From Paraflavitalea sp. CAU 1676 (GTDB lineage Bacteria > Bacteroidota > Bacteroidia > Chitinophagales > Chitinophagaceae): a DNA stretch of 64,000 nucleotides. The first letter of the stretch is position 1; each line of letters begins with the position of its first letter. The notes under the pieces are model-generated. The model saw nothing but the letters and a program-made list of their open reading frames with translations, was not told the origin of the DNA and made no database searches. The translations under genes and the position numbers were made by a program. Shown here piece after piece: positions 55,382-63,925 of this stretch. Where the stretch lies: positions 295,979 to 359,978 of the forward strand of contig NZ_JARHUJ010000012.1 of NCBI RefSeq assembly GCF_029223285.1, given 5' to 3'.

Positions 55382-58300
55382 ATGATGAAATTGATGTTAA
55401 CCGGATGGTGTATCGCGGCGCCACTGATGATGATGGCCCAAACCATTCCTGCAGAACTGCAATCGCCCGAGATCACCTCCGTGAACAGGCTTCCGATGAA
55501 AGCCACCGCCTTCGCTTACGAGAACAGGCAACTGGCTTCCAGCGGTAAAAAAGAACAATCCGCTTTTTTTCTTTCCCTCAACGGGCTTTGGAAATTCAAT
55601 TGGGTACAGGACCCCACCCAGCGACCGGTTGATTTTTACAAGAAAGATTTTAATGATGCCAGCTGGAATAATTTCAAAGTACCTGCCAACTGGGAAGTAA
55701 ACGGATATGGACTGCCGATCTACGTCAATCACCCCTATGAGTTTACCGGTCGCGCGAAGACCGGCCGTAACCTGAATCCTCCCTTTGATATTCCCGAACA
55801 CAATAATCCGGTAGGCTCTTACCGCAAGAAGTTTACGATGCCCGCCAACTGGAACGGACGCCAGGTATTCATTCACCTGGGCGCTGTGAAGTCGGCCTTC
55901 TTCATTTGGGTGAACGGTGTGAAAGTAGGTTACAGCGAAGACAGCAAGCTGGCTGCCGAATTCGATATCACCCGCTTTGTACAGGAAGGAGAGAACCTGG
56001 TAGCGCTCGAAGTGTACCGCTGGAGTGATGGCAGCTATCTCGAGTGCCAGGACATGTGGCGCATATCCGGTATCGAACGGGATGTGTTTGTTTATTCAAC
56101 GCCCAAGCTCGACCTCAACGACTACAAAGTGATGGCCGACCTCAGCAACAACTACACCACCGGCGAACTCACCATCGATGCCACCGTGAACAGTTACAAG
56201 ATCGACAAAAGAACCTTACACAGTAAACCCGATACTTTTTCCATCGAGATTGAATTGGTAGACCGGGAAGGAACTAGCGTGCTCAAAGACGCCACCAACA
56301 ATGTACAGGCTGTTTTGGGCAATTACCGGTCTACCGTTCAGTTCAAACGCCAGGTGCCTGGCGTAAAGACCTGGTCGGCCGAAACGCCCTATCTCTACAC
56401 GCTGTACCTCACCTTGAAAGACAAAGCCGGCAACGTGCTGGAAGTAATTCCGCAGCGCGTGGGCTTCCGCAATATCCGGATCGAGAATCGCAACTTCCTG
56501 GTAAACGGTAAAAGAGTTTTCCTGAAGGGCGTTAACAGACACGAGCACAACGCCACCCAGGGCCATACCCTTACCCATGCTGATATGGAGAAGGATATGG
56601 AAATGATGAAGAAGCTGAATGTGAACGCTGTTCGCCATTCTCATTATCCCCCCGATCCGTATTGGATGGAGCTGTGCGATCAATACGGCCTGTACGTGAT
56701 CGATGAGGCCAATATCGAATCGCATGGCCGGTATTATGACCTCGAAACCACTTTCGCCAACGACCGCCAGTGGCTGAAGCCCCATATGGACAGGATCCTG
56801 CGCATGTATGAGCGCGATAAGAACCACACCGCCGTGGTGACCTGGTCGCTGGGCAACGAAGCCGGCAATGGTTCGAATATGTATGAGGCCTACGACTGGC
56901 TGAAGCAGCACGATAGCCGCCCGGTACAATACGAGCGCGCCGAAAATGATTACAATACTGATATGATCGTGCCGCAATACCCTTCGCCCCGCTGGCTCGA
57001 AAGGTATTCGCAGCGAAATCCCGACCGCTTGATGGTGATGAGCGAATACGCGCACATCATGGGCAATAGCCTCGGTAACTTCCAGGAATACTGGGATCAG
57101 ATCGAAACGCATCCTTACCTGCAGGGCGGTTTCATCTGGGAGTGGATCGACCAGGGTATCGATACCGTGAAGAACGGCAAACGCATCCTCGCTTATGGCG
57201 GCGACTTCCCGTTGAGCGGCCCCGTGAACGAGAACTTCAGCGATAACAACTTCTGTGTAAAGGGTGTGGTGACGGCTTATCGCGGACTGACTCCCATGGC
57301 CATCGAAGTAAAGAAGGTATACCAGCATATCAAAACCATTAAGAAAAGCAATACGGAGATATCTGTGCGCAATGGCTACTTCTTCCGCAACCTCGACAAC
57401 TTTCAACTGAACTGGGAGTTGCTGGAAGATGGCAAAGCAGTAGCGAAGGGGAGCATTCCCCAGCTGTCGATAGCGCCCCAGCAACAGCTCGATCTCGCTA
57501 TTCCGTATAAGAACAAGATCAGCGAAGGCCATGAGTACTTCCTGAATATTACTTATACCCTGAAAGACGCTGAGCCATTCCTGGAAAAGGGCTATGTGAT
57601 CGCGGCGGAGCAATTGCCGCTGGCAGACAAGGTGATCTATACGGCTGCACCGGCTAAAGGAGGCAACATCACGGTGGCTGAAAATGGCGGTCAGCTGGTA
57701 TTGAAAGCGAAAGACTTCACCATTAGCTTCGACCTGGCCCGTGGTGTACTGAATGGATATACCCTCAAGGGACAACAACTATTACAACAAGGACCGCAGC
57801 CTGCTTTCTGGCGTGCGCCTACCGACAACGATATCGGCGCCGGGTTCAATCACTCACTGCGCAACTGGCGCGATGCCTTTGAAAAGGGCACAGAGCTTTC
57901 GGTTACCAAACAGGCTATTACCGGAGGGTACGAAGTGGTGATCACCAAGAAGCTCCTCAATGGCGATGCGGTGGCCGAGCAAACCTTTACCGTATATGGC
58001 GATGGCGCCATTAAAGTAGACAACCGTTTCAAGGCGGTGGCGGGCAAGCACAAGCTGCTGTTCCGCGTGGGTAACGACCTGCAATTGAACGGACAGCTCA
58101 GCAATATCCGTTTCTATGGCCGCGGCCCCTGGGAGAATTACTGGGATCGCAAAACAGCCTCTCCCGTTGGCATCTACGCGCAAACGCTCGATGAACAATA
58201 TTTCCCCTATGCAAGACCGCAGGAAAGCGGCAACAAAGCCGATGTGCGCTGGGTAGCATTGACCAATCAGCAAGGAAAAGGCCTGCGTTTCGAAATGACC

Positions 58301-58537
58301 GATAACCTGCTCAACTTTGCCGCATTGCCCTATAACATCGATGACCTCGATCCGGAAGCTGACAAGAAACAATATCACTCCGGTGAACTGGTAAAGCGCA
58401 AAGAGATCTACCTGCATGTAGACTTGCAGCAGCTTGGCTTGCAGGGCATCGACAGCTGGGGTTCACAACCGTTGGAACAATACCGTATCCCTTATAAAAA
58501 CCACCAATACAGTTATTGGATTAAACCCGTACGCTAA
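55382..58537 (+). CDS. Beta-galactosidase, glycoside hydrolase family 2 (LacZ type)
   Basis: This enzyme hydrolyses terminal beta-galactosides. The 1051-residue precursor has a signal-like start (MMKLMLTGWCIAAPLMMMAQ). A sugar-binding N-terminal domain holds FSLNGLWKFNW and PANWEVNGYG. The TIM barrel includes GVNRHEHNA, the acid/base Glu493 in SLGNEAGNGS and the nucleophile Glu555 in SEYAHIMGNS. The C-terminal beta-galactosidase small-chain domain covers about 760-1045 (FWRAPTDNDIGAG, PWENYWDRK). Export to the periplasm fits the glycan-uptake context. It opens a run of four genes (GH2, DUF3472, CBM9-like, LacI); the next start overlaps its stop by one base (TAATG). Confidence 0.95.
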   Translation: MMKLMLTGWCIAAPLMMMAQTIPAELQSPEITSVNRLPMKATAFAYENRQLASSGKKEQSAFFLSLNGLWKFNWVQDPTQRPVDFYKKDFNDASWNNFKVPANWEVNGYGLPIYVNHPYEFTGRAKTGRNLNPPFDIPEHNNPVGSYRKKFTMPANWNGRQVFIHLGAVKSAFFIWVNGVKVGYSEDSKLAAEFDITRFVQEGENLVALEVYRWSDGSYLECQDMWRISGIERDVFVYSTPKLDLNDYKVMADLSNNYTTGELTIDATVNSYKIDKRTLHSKPDTFSIEIELVDREGTSVLKDATNNVQAVLGNYRSTVQFKRQVPGVKTWSAETPYLYTLYLTLKDKAGNVLEVIPQRVGFRNIRIENRNFLVNGKRVFLKGVNRHEHNATQGHTLTHADMEKDMEMMKKLNVNAVRHSHYPPDPYWMELCDQYGLYVIDEANIESHGRYYDLETTFANDRQWLKPHMDRILRMYERDKNHTAVVTWSLGNEAGNGSNMYEAYDWLKQHDSRPVQYERAENDYNTDMIVPQYPSPRWLERYSQRNPDRLMVMSEYAHIMGNSLGNFQEYWDQIETHPYLQGGFIWEWIDQGIDTVKNGKRILAYGGDFPLSGPVNENFSDNNFCVKGVVTAYRGLTPMAIEVKKVYQHIKTIKKSNTEISVRNGYFFRNLDNFQLNWELLEDGKAVAKGSIPQLSIAPQQQLDLAIPYKNKISEGHEYFLNITYTLKDAEPFLEKGYVIAAEQLPLADKVIYTAAPAKGGNITVAENGGQLVLKAKDFTISFDLARGVLNGYTLKGQQLLQQGPQPAFWRAPTDNDIGAGFNHSLRNWRDAFEKGTELSVTKQAITGGYEVVITKKLLNGDAVAEQTFTVYGDGAIKVDNRFKAVAGKHKLLFRVGNDLQLNGQLSNIRFYGRGPWENYWDRKTASPVGIYAQTLDEQYFPYARPQESGNKADVRWVALTNQQGKGLRFEMTDNLLNFAALPYNIDDLDPEADKKQYHSGELVKRKEIYLHVDLQQLGLQGIDSWGSQPLEQYRIPYKNHQYSYWIKPVR

Positions 58538-59868
58538 TGACAACCCCCACTGTTTTGAAACAAATTCTCGTCATCCCGGCCTTGCTGACTACAACGGCGC
58601 TGATGGCATCACCCTTACCGGCCGATGTGCCGCCGCCCTTCAGTGCAGCGGCCAGTGCCACTATACAGGTACCACTCGGTGGCAATACCTGGGCATTCGG
58701 TGGCGCCGAAAGGAGGCAGGTATCTGGAAATGGCATTGAACGCTGGAAGAACAAGGAGGTGTATTTCATCACCTACGTGCGCATCAATACACCCGGTTCG
58801 ATGGTCGTGAAACTGAAAGCCAGCAATGCGCAGGCTAGTCAGCTCACGATGACGATTGCCGGTAAAAAGAAGAAGGTGCCCGTGGGTGCCGGTGTTGACC
58901 AGTGGGCTGCCGCCGGCGAATGGCAGGTAAAAGATACCGGCTATATCGCCATCCGCCTCGAAGGTGAAAGCCGTACAGGCGATGAGTTTCCCGCTATCAG
59001 CGACTATGAGATCAGCGGCACGGCGATCAATACGGCCACAGCCTATGTGAAGAACAACGAAGGCAATTTCTTTTACTGGGGCCGCCGCGGCCCTTCCGTA
59101 CACCTCAACTATCCGTTTGCTGATAGCACCCAGGCGGAATGGTTTTACAACGAGGTCACAGTACCCGTAGGGCAGGATGTAATAGGTTCTTATTACATGG
59201 CCAATGGGTTCGGCGAAGGATACTTCGGTATGCAGGCGAATTCCGCCACTGAGCGCAGGATACTGTTCTCGGTTTGGAGCCCATTCTCTACCGACGACCC
59301 CAAAAGCATTCCCGAAGATATGCGCATCACCATGCTGAAGAAAGGCGAAGGCGTGCACACCGGTGAGTTTGGCAATGAAGGTTCGGGCGGACAGAGTTAC
59401 CTGCGTTTTCCCTGGAAGGCCGGGCTTACTTACCGTTTCCTGCTGAGAGGCGTACCCGATAACAACAACCATACAACGTATACGGCTTATTTCTATGATC
59501 CGGAGCAATCCAAATGGATGCTGATCGCGTCATTCAAAAGGCCCAAGACCAATAAACACCTTACCCGGTTCCATTCCTTCCTCGAGAATTTCAATCCCGA
59601 GCAGGGGCACCTGGAGCGCAGGGTATTGTTTGGCAACCAGTGGATCCGTGATGTAAAAGGCAACTGGATCTCCCTGTCGAAAGCAGGTTTCACGTATGAT
59701 AATACGGCTGCCAAAGGCTATCGTAAGGATTATGCCGGTGGGGTAGAAGGGGATAAGTTCTTCCTGAAGAACTGCGGCTTCTTCAACCAGTACACGTTGT
59801 ACAGGACCTCTTTCGAGCGCACAGGCGGTAGCCATCAGCCGGAAGTTGACCTGGAAAAATTGCCCTGA
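58537..59868 (+). CDS. Exported DUF5077-DUF3472 protein
   Basis: The 443-residue precursor has a signal peptide (about 1-24, ending LMAS). It then has a DUF5077-type beta-sandwich (WAFGGAERRQVSGNGIERWKNKEVYFITYVRI to DYEISGTA). A DUF3472 domain (VKNNEGNFFYWGRRGPSVHLNY, then SYYMANGFGEGYFGMQANS) runs to the C terminus. Both domains occur in Bacteroidota proteins next to glycoside hydrolases, and the beta-sandwich may bind carbohydrate. There are no recognised catalytic residues. Its translation is coupled to the beta-galactosidase through the TAATG overlap, so it very likely acts with it. Confidence 0.88.
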   Translation: MTTPTVLKQILVIPALLTTTALMASPLPADVPPPFSAAASATIQVPLGGNTWAFGGAERRQVSGNGIERWKNKEVYFITYVRINTPGSMVVKLKASNAQASQLTMTIAGKKKKVPVGAGVDQWAAAGEWQVKDTGYIAIRLEGESRTGDEFPAISDYEISGTAINTATAYVKNNEGNFFYWGRRGPSVHLNYPFADSTQAEWFYNEVTVPVGQDVIGSYYMANGFGEGYFGMQANSATERRILFSVWSPFSTDDPKSIPEDMRITMLKKGEGVHTGEFGNEGSGGQSYLRFPWKAGLTYRFLLRGVPDNNNHTTYTAYFYDPEQSKWMLIASFKRPKTNKHLTRFHSFLENFNPEQGHLERRVLFGNQWIRDVKGNWISLSKAGFTYDNTAAKGYRKDYAGGVEGDKFFLKNCGFFNQYTLYRTSFERTGGSHQPEVDLEKLP

Positions 59869-59911
59869 TCATAGCAACGAACAAAGACCTTGTCCTTTCA
59901 AAATAACTGAT

Positions 59912-60550
59912 ATGAAGAAACTGACCATCAACAAGCTTTCCCTCAACAACACGCAAGACATCAAAGCGGCTGGTGTTGCTTTGGATGCCCTGGTGAAGCA
60001 GCCTGTTGCGGAAGCTCCCTGGATGGCCAGTTATCCCTACAAGCCCACGGTTCATTTTGCGATGGGGCACCAGGCAGACCGGCTTTTTCTGAAATATTAT
60101 GTAACAGAGAAAGCCATTCGCGCTGTCGCCAACCAGGTAAATGGAAAAGTGTGGGAAGACAGTTGTGTGGAGTTCTTCATTGCTTTTGATAACAATGCCT
60201 ATTATAACCTTGAATTCAATTGTATCGGTACTGCGCTGATCGGTTTCGGACCGTCGAAGCATGAGCGCAATATGCTGCCGGCACCCGTGGTGGAGCAGGT
60301 GGCTATCCATACATCCATCAACCGGCAGCCTGCTGCCGGTACTATTCATTGGGAACTGACGATCATTATTCCATTGTCAATTTTCCTGCATCATCAACCG
60401 TTGACCTTATCCGGCAAGGATTGCCGCGCCAATTTTTACAAGTGCGGCGACCTGCTGCCCGACCCCCATTTTGTGGCCTGGTCGGGTATTGATTCATCGA
60501 CACCTAACTTTCATGTGCCGGCTTCCTTTGGCAGCCTGCATTTTGAATAG
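59912..60550 (+). CDS. CBM9-like carbohydrate-binding protein
   Basis: This is a 212-residue protein that looks like the carbohydrate-binding module family 9 type found as stand-alone proteins in Bacteroidota. Family-like text is WMASYPYKPTVHFAMGHQADRLFLKYYVTEKAIRAV, then WEDSCVEFFIAFDNNAYYNLEFNCIGTALIGFGPSK (strands with aromatic side chains) and NFYKCGDLLPDPHFVAWSGI near the C terminus. There is no signal peptide at the ATG at 59912, so a cytoplasmic location is predicted, which is odd for a glycan-binding protein. It lies 43 nt after the DUF3472 gene and 29 nt before the LacI gene. Confidence 0.82.
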   Translation: MKKLTINKLSLNNTQDIKAAGVALDALVKQPVAEAPWMASYPYKPTVHFAMGHQADRLFLKYYVTEKAIRAVANQVNGKVWEDSCVEFFIAFDNNAYYNLEFNCIGTALIGFGPSKHERNMLPAPVVEQVAIHTSINRQPAAGTIHWELTIIIPLSIFLHHQPLTLSGKDCRANFYKCGDLLPDPHFVAWSGIDSSTPNFHVPASFGSLHFE

Positions 60551-60579
60551 CCATTTGTTCATCTTAAAAATTATCAACG

Positions 60580-61614
60580 ATGGAGAACAAGTTGCCAACG
60601 GTAAAAGAGATTGCCCGCCGTCTCAATGTTTCGGTTTCGACCGTATCGAGAGCTTTGAGCGACCACCCGCGTATCGGGTTACGTACCAAAACGAGGGTGC
60701 AGGAACTGGCGAAGGAACTGAACTACGAGCCCAATGCGAAGGCTATCTTTTTCAAGCAGCGCAAATCATTCATCGTAGGGGTGATACTGCCCTTTATCCG
60801 CGAAGAGTTCTTTTCGCAGGCGATCAGCGGTATCGAGGCTGCGGCGATGGAGCACGACTACACCATTCTCTTTGGACAGAGTTACGACAATCCCGATCGT
60901 GAGAAGCAGGTGGTGGAAACGATGAAGAAGCAGCGGGTGGACGGATTGATCATTTCGCTTTCTAAAGAAACCAACAAATACGATCACCTGCAGGCGCTGG
61001 ATAAGTATGATATCCCGGTAGTGTACTTCGACCGGGTACCCCAGCTGGAACAGGCGCACAAAGTGTATTGCGATCTGTACAAGGGTACTACCGAAATGGT
61101 GAACTGGCTGTTCAACCGCGGTTATCGCCGGGTGGCCTTCATCAACGGACCCGATAAGCTGTCGGCCAGTAAGGAAAGGCTAAAAGGTTACCTCGAAGGC
61201 GTCTCGAAGCAAAAGCTCAAGATCGATATGCAGATGGTGGAGACGACCGACCTTTCGCGCGAGAGCACGCACGAGGCCATGAAGAAATTACTGGCGCTCA
61301 AGCACCGGCCCCACGCCATTGTAACGTTCAATGACTATGTGCACATGGATGCGGTGCAATATGCGGAGCAGCACAATATCCTCATCAACAAGGATATTGC
61401 ATTTGTGAGCTACGCCAACCTGCCCATCACCAACTATACGGCCTATCCGCCGCTGGCTTCTATAGAGCAGTATCCATATGGCCAGGGCAATAAGGCGATG
61501 GAACTGATGATCCGTATACTGAATGAGAAAGGGATGCCCACCAATGGCGCGCGCACTTATCACAACGAGAAAGTGGTGCCCACGCTGGTGATGCATCAAC
61601 CCGTGATCCGGTAA
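60580..61614 (+). CDS. LacI-family transcriptional regulator
   Basis: This 344-residue repressor-type regulator has an N-terminal helix-turn-helix (PTVKEIARRLNVSVSTVSRALSDHPRIG), a hinge, and a periplasmic-binding-protein-like sensor (SFIVGVILPFIREEFFSQAISGIEAAA, GLIISLSKETN, PHAIVTFNDYVHMDAVQYA). The ligand should be a sugar released by the locus. Being the fourth gene after the beta-galactosidase, it would be under its own control through the two operators at 55276-55300. The same 12-bp sequence type precedes the kinase, GH109 and GH20 genes, which I infer to be its regulon. Confidence 0.93.
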   Translation: MENKLPTVKEIARRLNVSVSTVSRALSDHPRIGLRTKTRVQELAKELNYEPNAKAIFFKQRKSFIVGVILPFIREEFFSQAISGIEAAAMEHDYTILFGQSYDNPDREKQVVETMKKQRVDGLIISLSKETNKYDHLQALDKYDIPVVYFDRVPQLEQAHKVYCDLYKGTTEMVNWLFNRGYRRVAFINGPDKLSASKERLKGYLEGVSKQKLKIDMQMVETTDLSRESTHEAMKKLLALKHRPHAIVTFNDYVHMDAVQYAEQHNILINKDIAFVSYANLPITNYTAYPPLASIEQYPYGQGNKAMELMIRILNEKGMPTNGARTYHNEKVVPTLVMHQPVIR

Positions 61615-61627
61615 GTTGCTTTTTTGC

Positions 61628-61639
61628 GCTACCGGTTGC
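61628..61639. promoter_or_regulatory. LacI-type operator candidate upstream of the GH109-type gene
   Basis: GCTACCGGTTGC differs by one base from the perfect palindrome GCAACCGGTTGC. It lies 90 bp before the ATG at 61730, at nearly the same distance as in the other members of the set. Confidence 0.45.
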
Positions 61640-61729
61640 ACGTACGATGAAACGATATGCTTCATAATATTGATGATCCCGGGCATGCTGACACTGGCCG
61701 GATGCAATCAACCAAACCAAATTTGATTC

Positions 61730-63079
61730 ATGAACAGGAAAGAATTCGTAAGAAACACCAGTTTGGCCGCGGCTGCCCTGGTACTGCCCGGTAAGAGTTT
61801 ATTCGCCTCGAACAAAGCGGAGGCTAAGGTTAAGACAGCCATGATCGGCGTGGGCCTTCGTGGTATGAGTCACCTGGACCTTTTGCTGAAACGCGACGAT
61901 GTAGAGCTGGTGGCGATCTGCGATGTGGATGATAAGATGCTGGCCCGGGCTAAAGGCATGATCACCAAGAGTGGCAAGAAGATGCCTGAGGTGTTTACCG
62001 GCGATAATTATGCGTGGAAGAAAATGCTGGAGAAGAAGGGCATTGAAGCGATAGTGATCGCTACGCCCTGGGAGTGGCACAAACCCATGATCATTGGTTC
62101 GCTCGAAGCGGGGATCAAGTACGTGGGTACAGAGGTGATACTCGGTATTACCATGGCCGACCATTGGGAGGTAGTAAAGGCTGCTGAGAAGTACCAGGGT
62201 CATGTGATGATGCTGGAGAATGTTTGTTACCGCCGTGATGTAATGGCGGTGCTCAATATGGTGCGTCAGGGATTGTTTGGCGAGATGGTGCACCTGCAGG
62301 GTGGCTATCAGCACGACCTGCGCAACGTGAAGTTCAATAATGCTGATGGAAGCAAGGGTGTTGAGTTTGGCGACAAGGCCTTCTCCGAAGCCAAATGGCG
62401 TACGAATCACTCGGTGTACCGCAATGGCGATCTGTACCCCACACATGGTGTAGGCCCCATCGCACATTATATCAACATCAACCGGGGTAACCGTTTTCTC
62501 ACCCTGAACTCTTTCTCTACCAAGGCCCGTGGCCTGCACAATTATGTGGTGAAAGAGGGAAGTGAAACGCATCCCAATGCAAAAGTGAACTTCAAACTGG
62601 GTGATATCGTTACTACGCAGATCTCCTGCGCCAATGGCGAAACGGTGTTGCTGCAGCACGATACGAACCTGCCAAGGCCTTACTCATTGGGATTCCGGGT
62701 ACAGGGAACCGAAGGTTTGTGGATGGATGTGAACAGGAGCATTTATATCGAAGGCAAATCGGCCAAAGGCCATACCTGGGACGACCAGAAGGCCTGGCTG
62801 GATAAATACGACCACCCGCTGTGGGCCAAGTACAGCAATTCGGCGGCGGGCGCTGGTCATGGTGGCATGGACTTCTTCGTGATCAACTCCTTCATCGAGT
62901 CGGCCAAGCGCAAGGTGGCCACGGCGATGGATGTATATGATGCAGCGGTATGGAGTGCGATTACGCCACTCAGCGAGCAGTCGATCGAACTGGGTAATGA
63001 GACCGTTGAATTTCCTGACTTTACAGGTGGCCAGTGGATGTACCGCAAACCGGTATTTGCGCTGGACGACCAATATTAA
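61730..63079 (+). CDS. Gfo/Idh/MocA-family protein of the GH109 type (alpha-N-acetylgalactosaminidase)
   Basis: The 449-residue protein resembles glycoside hydrolase family 109 enzymes, which split alpha-linked GalNAc by a redox mechanism using tightly bound NAD. The N terminus is a twin-arginine-related export signal (MNRKEFVRNTSLAAAALVLPG, with K instead of the second R). The NAD-binding GVGLRGMSHL is at about 39-48. The GH109-type text VMMLENVCYRRDVMAVLNMVRQG, GGYQHDLRNVKF and THGVGPIAHYININRGNRF follows. Released GalNAc would be a substrate for the kinase of the same locus. A plain oxidoreductase is the alternative. A terminator follows at 63126-63150. Confidence 0.87.
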   Translation: MNRKEFVRNTSLAAAALVLPGKSLFASNKAEAKVKTAMIGVGLRGMSHLDLLLKRDDVELVAICDVDDKMLARAKGMITKSGKKMPEVFTGDNYAWKKMLEKKGIEAIVIATPWEWHKPMIIGSLEAGIKYVGTEVILGITMADHWEVVKAAEKYQGHVMMLENVCYRRDVMAVLNMVRQGLFGEMVHLQGGYQHDLRNVKFNNADGSKGVEFGDKAFSEAKWRTNHSVYRNGDLYPTHGVGPIAHYININRGNRFLTLNSFSTKARGLHNYVVKEGSETHPNAKVNFKLGDIVTTQISCANGETVLLQHDTNLPRPYSLGFRVQGTEGLWMDVNRSIYIEGKSAKGHTWDDQKAWLDKYDHPLWAKYSNSAAGAGHGGMDFFVINSFIESAKRKVATAMDVYDAAVWSAITPLSEQSIELGNETVEFPDFTGGQWMYRKPVFALDDQY

Positions 63080-63125
63080 GCTATTCCATAGCTTATCCTA
63101 CGTTCTACTATGGTTTACAAATCAG

Positions 63126-63150
63126 GGCCAGCCTTCGGGTTGGCCTTTTT
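63126..63150 (+). terminator. Terminator after the GH109-type gene
   Basis: GGCCAGCC pairs with GGTTGGCC (one G-T wobble) around a very stable TTCG tetraloop and runs into TTTTT. Confidence 0.9.
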
Positions 63151-63257
63151 GTTTTGGAAAAGGGCATAAAATTTCGTATATTTTAATTGATGCTTTTTAC
63201 TCCACGATATACTTCACACTTGGGCGCTTCTGCCCAACATCCACTACGGTTAAATCG

Positions 63258-63313
63258 GTCTTAGGGTACGGTCAGGCTACCCTCCTGGTACGGTTGTGAT
63301 ACGGTCATGGTAC
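63258..63313. repeat. Degenerate GGTACGGTC repeats
   Basis: About four units of 10-13 bp: GGGTACGGTC, TGGTACGGTTG, GATACGGTCA, GGTACGGTCGG. They are the reverse complement of the CCGTACC-based units at 44495-44527. Confidence 0.55.
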
Positions 63314-63420
63314 GGTCGGGACCACTGCTTACCCACGACTTACCCAGGGCCAGATCAGGACCAGCTATGGGGTTGATCAGGGAATGATGGGAGCGGGATC
63401 AGGAGGGGATCAAGGAAATG

Positions 63421-63493
63421 GCTTTACAGGCAAGCAGGTCAATACTGAAATGGCTTTACAGGTGAACAGTTGTTACTTGGTGAGCTTTACAGG
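63421..63493. repeat. Three spaced GCTTTACAGG direct repeats
   Basis: GCTTTACAGG starts at 63421, 63453 and 63484, with spacings of 32 and 31 bp. The first two are preceded by AAATG or AATG, and each is followed by a variable ~20-bp stretch. Confidence 0.6.
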
Positions 63494-63925
63494 TAGGTGA
63501 TCTGAAGCTGTTGCATGGGCTGAGTATTGGCTTTCTGCCGCCAAAATTTGGCCTCCATAGAGCCTGGGGTTTGTCAATGAAAAGACAGGTGTTTCAGGCT
63601 GGGTGCAGGCCATGCGGAAGAGATGGGTAGGCGGGGAGGGCCGTCTGCCCGTACGGGTAACGGTTGCTGCAGGACTGTTTGCAGGGACGGGGACGAGGGC
63701 ACCTGCCGGTACGGGAGACGCGGTTGGGTGCGGGTGTCGTGACGAGGCTTGTGGCGGCCTCCGGAAGGTTTTTAATGCGCGATCTGCGAGTTTGCGGCAT
63801 TCCTCTTGGTCGGTGCTTTGGGGTGGTCTGTTGGGGCGCTAATGCGTTTTTAGGGGATGGTGTCTTGCAGGCGTTGATTGTCCTTTACCAAAATAGCTAT
63901 ACAGTTTCCATAAAACACGACATTT

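Larger units (their letters stand above)
63080..63925. other. Repeat-rich non-coding stretch at the end of the window
   Basis: About 850 nt without a convincing gene. After the terminator come degenerate copies of GGTACGGTC (63258-63313) and four GATCAGG-like units (about 63350-63415). Three GCTTTACAGG copies follow (63421, 63453, 63484), and then a G+C-rich section with scattered GTACGGG words (63648-63716). The open frames in the G+C-rich part have no recognisable protein text. Confidence 0.6.

Noticed and set aside
56216..57778. A 520-codon open frame on the minus strand inside the beta-galactosidase gene
   Set aside because: The plus-strand gene has all GH2 catalytic motifs. The antisense product has no recognisable family and its length reflects codon bias.
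63421..63493. Possible CRISPR-like array
   Set aside because: Only three 10-bp repeats with 21-22-bp intervals, no longer conserved repeat and no cas genes; it is a short direct repeat only.
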